A DNA stretch of 58,126 nucleotides from a virus. The notes beneath the pieces were generated by a model. That model was given only the letters and a program-made list of their open reading frames with translations. It had not been told where the DNA came from and ran no database searches. Each line of letters starts with the position of its first letter. Positions within the stretch are counted from its first letter, which is position 1. Below, in pieces: positions 54,695-58,126 of this stretch. Position numbers and translations under genes: made by a program. Location: positions 1 to 58,126 of IMG/VR virus record IMGVR_UViG_3300001847_000530. One strand, 5' to 3'.

Positions 54695-54970
54695 ATGATG
54701 AAAACGATTAAGCACAACGGTATCCGCTACGACATCGCCAGCAATAACGGCGTCGAGGTTCTGCTCAAGCGCAAGACGCGCACCGGCTGGCGCCAGATCA
54801 CGCTTCAATACCGTGACATTCCGAAGCGTCTGCATCGCGCTCTGAAGGCTAGCAAGACGCACACCGACTACCACATGGTCCGAAACGTGATGAACGGCGC
54901 TCTGGTCCGCGAGGCGGTTGACACACCGTACGGTTGCTCGGTGGGCGATGAGGCCTACTGGTGCAACTGA
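54695..54970 (+). CDS. Small basic early protein
   Basis: 91 aa, MMKTIKHNGIRYDIASNNGV, with a basic middle (KRKTRTGWRQITLQYRDIPK). Unknown function. Confidence 0.6.
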   Translation: MMKTIKHNGIRYDIASNNGVEVLLKRKTRTGWRQITLQYRDIPKRLHRALKASKTHTDYHMVRNVMNGALVREAVDTPYGCSVGDEAYWCN

Positions 54971-54974
54971 TTGT

Positions 54975-55034
54975 TGCTCAACGGGTTAGAAAAACCTAGC
55001 GCGCCCGTTGCTAGTCAACGAGTTACAAACGTTA
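54975..55034. repeat. Two copies of the CCCGTTG/CAACGGG element
   Basis: TTGCTCAACGGGTTAG and CCCGTTGCTAGTCAACGAG followed by TTAC, directly upstream of the lysis-gene promoter. Confidence 0.55.
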
Positions 55035-55040
55035 AATAGC

Positions 55041-55068
55041 TTTACTTTCTGCTAAACTAGTGTAGGAT
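55041..55068 (+). promoter_or_regulatory. Early-class promoter of the transglycosylase gene
   Basis: TTTACT (55041-55046), 16 nt, TAGGAT (55063-55068). The usual ATGATG has become ATAATG, so only the second codon (55078) can initiate. Confidence 0.7.
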
Positions 55069-55077
55069 ATATCCATA

Positions 55078-55503
55078 ATGAAACTGATTCTTGCGCTGCT
55101 CGCTCTGACCGCCACCGCAAAAGCTGCTTCACCGCAACTGATTGACGCGCTGGTCGCTGTCGAATCGCACGGCAATGCTGCTGCTGTCGGCGACTCTGGC
55201 AAAGCTCTCGGTATCCTGCAGATTCATGCCACAATGGTTGCCGATGCGAATCGCATTGCTGGTACGCACTTTACGCATCGCGAGATGCTTGATCCCACCA
55301 AGGCGCGAGCTGTTGCGTCTATCGTGCTTGACCATTACTCGCGTCAGATCCTACGCACGACTGGACGGAATGCGTCTAACCGCGAGCTAGCGTTCATCTG
55401 GAACGGTGGTGCTAGTGCGTGGCGCCGTGCTGATGCGCCGATGAATGATGCAAAGCAGCGCAACCTCGAGGCGTACTGGAACAAGGTTTCTAAGTCGCTG
55501 TAA
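55078..55503 (+). CDS. Exported lytic transglycosylase-like protein
   Basis: 141 aa. Signal peptide (MKLILALLALTATAKAA), then a goose-lysozyme/SLT-type core: LVAVESHGNAAAVGDSGKAL with the catalytic Glu in VESHGN, GILQIHATMVADANR, and FIWNGGASAWRRA. Shorter than bacterial Slt. Candidate endolysin exported by the Sec system or a wall-remodelling enzyme for early infection, as its promoter is of the early class. Confidence 0.75.
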   Translation: MKLILALLALTATAKAASPQLIDALVAVESHGNAAAVGDSGKALGILQIHATMVADANRIAGTHFTHREMLDPTKARAVASIVLDHYSRQILRTTGRNASNRELAFIWNGGASAWRRADAPMNDAKQRNLEAYWNKVSKSL

Positions 55504-55514
55504 CTATCGCTCTG

Positions 55515-55522
55515 AATAAATA
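55515..55522 (+). promoter_or_regulatory. Late-type box (AATAAATA)
   Basis: Positioned so that transcripts would start about 55528, just before the hairpin-bounded RNA below. Confidence 0.4.
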
Positions 55523-55527
55523 CTTTC

Positions 55528-55651
55528 GTTCTGTGAAATGAGCCTACTTCTAGTAAGTAGATCAAGATATCGCACTTCGGCCCTAGACATAATCTGTTGG
55601 CCTAAATAGCATAAAGCATACTTCAACTCAGATTGAGGTAGGCTCATTTTA
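55528..55651 (+). ncRNA. Candidate small structured RNA
   Basis: AAATGAGCCTAC (55536-55547) pairs perfectly with GTAGGCTCATTT (55638-55649), enclosing about 90 nt that contain a competing CTACTT/AAGTAG hairpin. The closing helix extends further with G-U pairs and is followed by TTAC. No ORF inside. Either a small RNA with ends clamped together or a long-range leader element of the next gene. Confidence 0.5.
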
Positions 55652-55664
55652 CCGAACTTTCTGA

Positions 55665-55693
55665 TTTACATTCCTCCGCCTTTATGGCAGGAT
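55665..55693 (+). promoter_or_regulatory. Promoter of the 55703 gene
   Basis: TTTACA (55665-55670), 17 nt, CAGGAT (55688-55693), ATG 9 nt further on. Confidence 0.6.
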
Positions 55694-55702
55694 GACTACA
55701 TT

Positions 55703-56893
55703 ATGACTCGCGCAAAGAAGCAATCTAGCGGCTATAAAGTCCGCGTTACTGATGGTCGTTATACTGGTGAAGAACCGGTGTGGGATGGATGGGAAAAGTG
55801 GCCTGTGGAGAAGTTCGATAAGGAACGTTCTCGCGCATTCAACTTCTACAACTACTATCTAGATGCCGGTCAGTCTAAGCATGCTGTCCTTGAATGGATG
55901 GAAAAGAATGGCTACAGCAAGATTGACATTGCAGCAGTAAAGGCTGCTCCTGATTATCTCCCAGGTCCTACTACGGGTACGTTATGCATTTCTATGCTGC
56001 GCGGAATGCCTGCAAAGCACCCTGAGCTCGACTATCGCTCTGACGCCGACTTTGCTGCTGAACGAATCGCAGAGACGATCAGGACGGGCCGCACATTGAA
56101 TCCGAACCAAGGAGAAGCGGTTGAGCAGTTCATGAAGACTGATCCGGTTTCGCCGATGATTTTGCTTGCTGCAAAGACGCAGCGTACTGTGATTCTAGAT
56201 TTAGATGTTCTGCTTGACGAATGGATCAAGACTAGAGATAAGAAAGTGCGGCGTATCGATCTGTACGAGACAATGAAAGGACACGCTCTATCCGCGTTAG
56301 CTGCGCCCACAGTTGAACGCTGGCTGACTAACCTTCTGAACGGATTTGTGGCTGCGCGTGACAAGACCGATCCAGATTATGTTGAGGGCTACAGCTATCT
56401 TTCTGCATCTGAGCTGCGTGATCGAATCGATGCGCTTGAGGATATGCTCAAGGATCTGAATCGTTACGCTCTGGCAGCTAAGGCGACTCGTGCTCCTCGC
56501 AAGAAGCGTGTCAAGTCTGCCGACAAGCAAATTACCAAGCTGCAGTTCCGCAAGGAGGATGCTGACTACAAAATTGCATCGATCAATCCGACTCGAATCG
56601 TGGGTGCGTACCGACTGCTTGCATTCAATACCAAGAAGCGGGTGCTGCTTGACTTCTATGCTCAGAACGCTGAGGGTTTTGCTATCAAGGGTACATCGCT
56701 GAAGAACGTGGATGAACTCACGTCTCGTTGCACACGTCTGCGCAAGCCGCAGGAGTTCTTAGAGATCGTGCTGAACAATACGTCCAAGCAGATCGAAAAG
56801 GCCTGGGGCAATCTAACTACCAAGGAAAACAAGCCCAAACCCCGCATCAACAGCGATGTAGTTCTGCTGCGAGTCTTCGAACGAAAAGATTGA
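55703..56893 (+). CDS. Conserved T4-like protein, unknown (about 400 aa)
   Basis: 396 aa. N-terminal region with YTGEEPVWDGWEKWPVEKFD and FNFYNYYLDAGQSKHAVLEW; a central helical domain with basic linker ATRAPRKKRVKSADKQ; C-terminal half beta-rich (TRIVGAYRLLAFNTKKRVLL). I associate this with a family conserved in T4-like cyanophages near gp33/gp59; its role is unknown. Confidence 0.6.
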   Translation: MTRAKKQSSGYKVRVTDGRYTGEEPVWDGWEKWPVEKFDKERSRAFNFYNYYLDAGQSKHAVLEWMEKNGYSKIDIAAVKAAPDYLPGPTTGTLCISMLRGMPAKHPELDYRSDADFAAERIAETIRTGRTLNPNQGEAVEQFMKTDPVSPMILLAAKTQRTVILDLDVLLDEWIKTRDKKVRRIDLYETMKGHALSALAAPTVERWLTNLLNGFVAARDKTDPDYVEGYSYLSASELRDRIDALEDMLKDLNRYALAAKATRAPRKKRVKSADKQITKLQFRKEDADYKIASINPTRIVGAYRLLAFNTKKRVLLDFYAQNAEGFAIKGTSLKNVDELTSRCTRLRKPQEFLEIVLNNTSKQIEKAWGNLTTKENKPKPRINSDVVLLRVFERKD

Positions 56894-56913
56894 AATAGCT
56901 AATAGCTTTCTCC

Positions 56914-56942
56914 TTTACAAGATTTCTTGCAGACTGTATTAT
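56914..56942 (+). promoter_or_regulatory. Promoter of the gp33-gp59 operon
   Basis: TTTACA (56914-56919), 17 nt, TATTAT (56937-56942); ATG 18 nt further on. Confidence 0.65.
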
Positions 56943-56960
56943 ATTACTACTGATATCTTA

Positions 56961-57194
56961 ATGACACTAGACAACATCTTAACTAAAGCTAAATTGACTG
57001 AAATGGTTGAACAGCTCGTGCATCTTGAAAAGATGAGCTACATCGATGCTGTGCTGCATATCTGCTCTGAACGCGGCATTGATCCAGCTGACATCGGTAA
57101 GCTGATCTCACCTCCGATCAAAGCTAAGATTGAGGCCGAGGGCATGGCTGCCAATCTTCTTCCCAAGTCAAACTCGCTTGATTCTTTCCTATGA
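56961..57194 (+). CDS. 33: gp33-like late-transcription co-activator
   Basis: 77 aa. LVHLEKMSYIDAVLHICSER and ISPPIKAKIEAEGMAANLLP, ending in a short hydrophobic DSFL, match the small gp33 proteins of T4-like phages, which bridge the RNA-polymerase beta-flap, gp55 and the sliding clamp at TATAAATA promoters. Position just before gp59 and gp32 is the T4 order 33-59-32. It explains the late promoters seen in the window. Confidence 0.75.
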   Translation: MTLDNILTKAKLTEMVEQLVHLEKMSYIDAVLHICSERGIDPADIGKLISPPIKAKIEAEGMAANLLPKSNSLDSFL

Positions 57195-57376
57195 GCACTG
57201 ATACTACTACACCACCACAAAATGTCGTGGCAGATAAAGACGGCAATCTTAAAGTCAAGATGCCCAAAATTCGCCGCGGCCGCCACCCTGAAGTCACCGC
57301 TGGCGCGTTCGGCAATGGACGTACTCATAACGGAATCAAGTACCGCACGAGCAGTCTGATTCGTCGCTTTCGGTAA
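57191..57376 (+). CDS. Small basic protein between gp33 and gp59
   Basis: 61 aa, basic (MPKIRRGRHPEVTAGAFGNG, YRTSSLIRRFR). Overlaps the previous gene by 4 nt and abuts gp59 (TAATG). Unknown. Confidence 0.55.
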   Translation: MSTDTTTPPQNVVADKDGNLKVKMPKIRRGRHPEVTAGAFGNGRTHNGIKYRTSSLIRRFR

Positions 57377-57993
57377 TGCTTAAACCATGGGAAGCGTATC
57401 AGATCTATACTGCGCTAAAACTGCACTTTGAGACTGATACATATGATGCGCTGAGGTACAACTTCAAGACCTCAGCGTCTCAGGCATCGTTCCTTAAAAG
57501 AAAAGATCGGTTCTACTTTGCGAAGTTGGCAAAGAAGTATCCGGATCGTCAAACTTTGATTGACTATCTGGTCGCTTGTTTCACCTCTGGTAGCAAGACC
57601 TGGGCAGGCAATCTCATCGACAAAGAAGCTGAGGATCAGTACGCAGAGTGGTTGCGGAAACGTGACACGTTCTCATACTACTTCGGTGACCAAGTCGATT
57701 ATCTGCTGAACTACTGTCAGGAGAAGAAGATCGTATTCGATGACCTGTTCAAGGCCAAAGGATCTGATCATCCGCTCATAGTTCAGCTATATTCTCAACA
57801 GTACATTTCATTAGAGACGCTTGTGACCTTTGATGAGATGCTAGAATTCATGAAGAACCAGTCTGTGACTGAGACTATCTTCTGGCCAGAATTCTTTCAA
57901 CTGGTGAGCAAATACCGGCCCTTCTGGCGTCAGCAGGTCAACATTAAAAAGTGCAGGCAAACTGTGCTTTCTAGGTTTACAAGCAACGTCTGA
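57376..57993 (+). CDS. 59: gp59-like helicase loader
   Basis: 205 aa (T4 gp59 is 217). It loads the gp41-type helicase onto gp32-coated forks. Landmarks: PWEAYQIYTALKLHFETDTY, YNFKTSASQASFLKRKDRFY, FAKLAKKYPDRQTLIDYLVA, HPLIVQLYSQQYISLETLVT and KYRPFWRQQV. Adjacent to gp32 as in T4. Confidence 0.88.
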   Translation: MLKPWEAYQIYTALKLHFETDTYDALRYNFKTSASQASFLKRKDRFYFAKLAKKYPDRQTLIDYLVACFTSGSKTWAGNLIDKEAEDQYAEWLRKRDTFSYYFGDQVDYLLNYCQEKKIVFDDLFKAKGSDHPLIVQLYSQQYISLETLVTFDEMLEFMKNQSVTETIFWPEFFQLVSKYRPFWRQQVNIKKCRQTVLSRFTSNV

Positions 57994-58004
57994 TGTGTCA
58001 GGAT
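57976..58004 (+). promoter_or_regulatory. Promoter of gene 32
   Basis: TTTACA (57976-57981), 17 nt, CAGGAT (57999-58004), overlapping the gp59 stop. Leader of about 38 nt before ATG 58049, longer than for other genes, which could host translational control as in T4 gene 32. Confidence 0.65.
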
Positions 58005-58048
58005 ATACTCCGTAACATACACTAAAATACTACAACTACACTACTAAT

Positions 58049-58126
58049 ATGTCATTCGCAGATCTAAAGAAGAATCGCACCGCGGGCATCAGCAATCTGA
58101 TCTCGCAGGCGCAAAAGGCAGCAGGC
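58049..58126 (+). CDS. 32: gp32 single-stranded DNA-binding protein, N-terminus (cut by window end)
   Basis: 26 codons: MSFADLKKNRTAGISNLISQ then AQKAAG. The MSFxxLKKNR N-terminal LAST-type motif is that of T4 gp32, which mediates cooperative binding. The rest lies outside the window. Confidence 0.8.
   Translation, partial: MSFADLKKNRTAGISNLISQAQKAAG

Noticed and set aside
1-58126. CRISPR arrays, insertion sequences, integrase/att sites
   Set aside because: No spaced direct-repeat array, transposase or integrase gene, or terminal inverted repeats noticed; repeats found are promoter-associated dyads. A lytic phage is the simpler reading.

Overview
The window is part of the genome of a lytic, T4-superfamily myovirus of a Gram-negative bacterium. 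The T4 core is recognisable both by gene content and by order: uvsX, a small gene and the gp41 helicase lie together at 5.2-8.0 kb, and a gp33-like late co-activator, a small gene, the gp59 helicase loader and the start of gp32 lie together at 57-58 kb. RNase H, NrdA/NrdB, PhoH, ThyX and an ATP-dependent DNA ligase are also present. TATAAATA-type late promoters occur throughout. The host cannot be named. Outer-membrane lipoproteins, a curli pore and a two-partner-secretion adhesin domain point to a diderm host. Almost no start codon has a recognisable Shine-Dalgarno sequence.

Layout. 0-5.2 kb: end of dCMP deaminase, then a glycosyltransferase-like protein, an IMPase-family phosphatase, NeuB, NeuA and a C5-cytosine methyltransferase; together these suggest a CMP-nonulosonic-acid pathway that may serve DNA hypermodification. 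5.2-11 kb: recombination and replication genes, small proteins and ThyX. 11-14 kb: small early genes under a stereotyped promoter whose -10 lies exactly 6 nt from an ATGATG start. 14-22.3 kb: late, probably virion-associated proteins, several with N-termini like T4 capsid-targeting sequences. 22.4-31 kb: ribonucleotide reductase, nucleases, PhoH and a ClpP-like protease. 31-33 kb: more small early genes and an HNH protein.

32.8-37.4 kb is RNA-rich. It holds an attenuator-like leader, 11 canonical tRNA genes, one 127-nt aberrant tRNA-like element, a complete tmRNA gene, and about 0.93 kb of non-coding but highly structured sequence that looks like a giant ornate RNA of the GOLLD/ROOL kind. 37.4-40 kb encodes exported proteins: an adhesin with a TPS domain, a beta-barrel and an EF-hand protein. 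40-45 kb holds DNA ligase and small genes.

46.5-54.3 kb is the most striking part. One co-oriented gene run from a bidirectional late promoter ends in CsgF, CsgG, a curlin-repeat protein, a FecR-domain protein and an intact CHASE2-class III adenylate cyclase. This is a phage-borne amyloid-export module coupled to a putative sensor and second-messenger enzyme. 54.3-58.1 kb returns to early small genes, a lysis-type transglycosylase, a small structured RNA and the gp33-gp59-gp32 replication/late-transcription block.

Two promoter classes recur. One is TTTACA or CTATCA, then 16-17 nt, then TAGGAT/TAGTAT/TAAGAT. The other is TATAAATA. In both, the ATG often falls where transcription should begin, so many mRNAs are predicted to be leaderless. 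All functional calls rest on reading motifs by eye; no database search was run.
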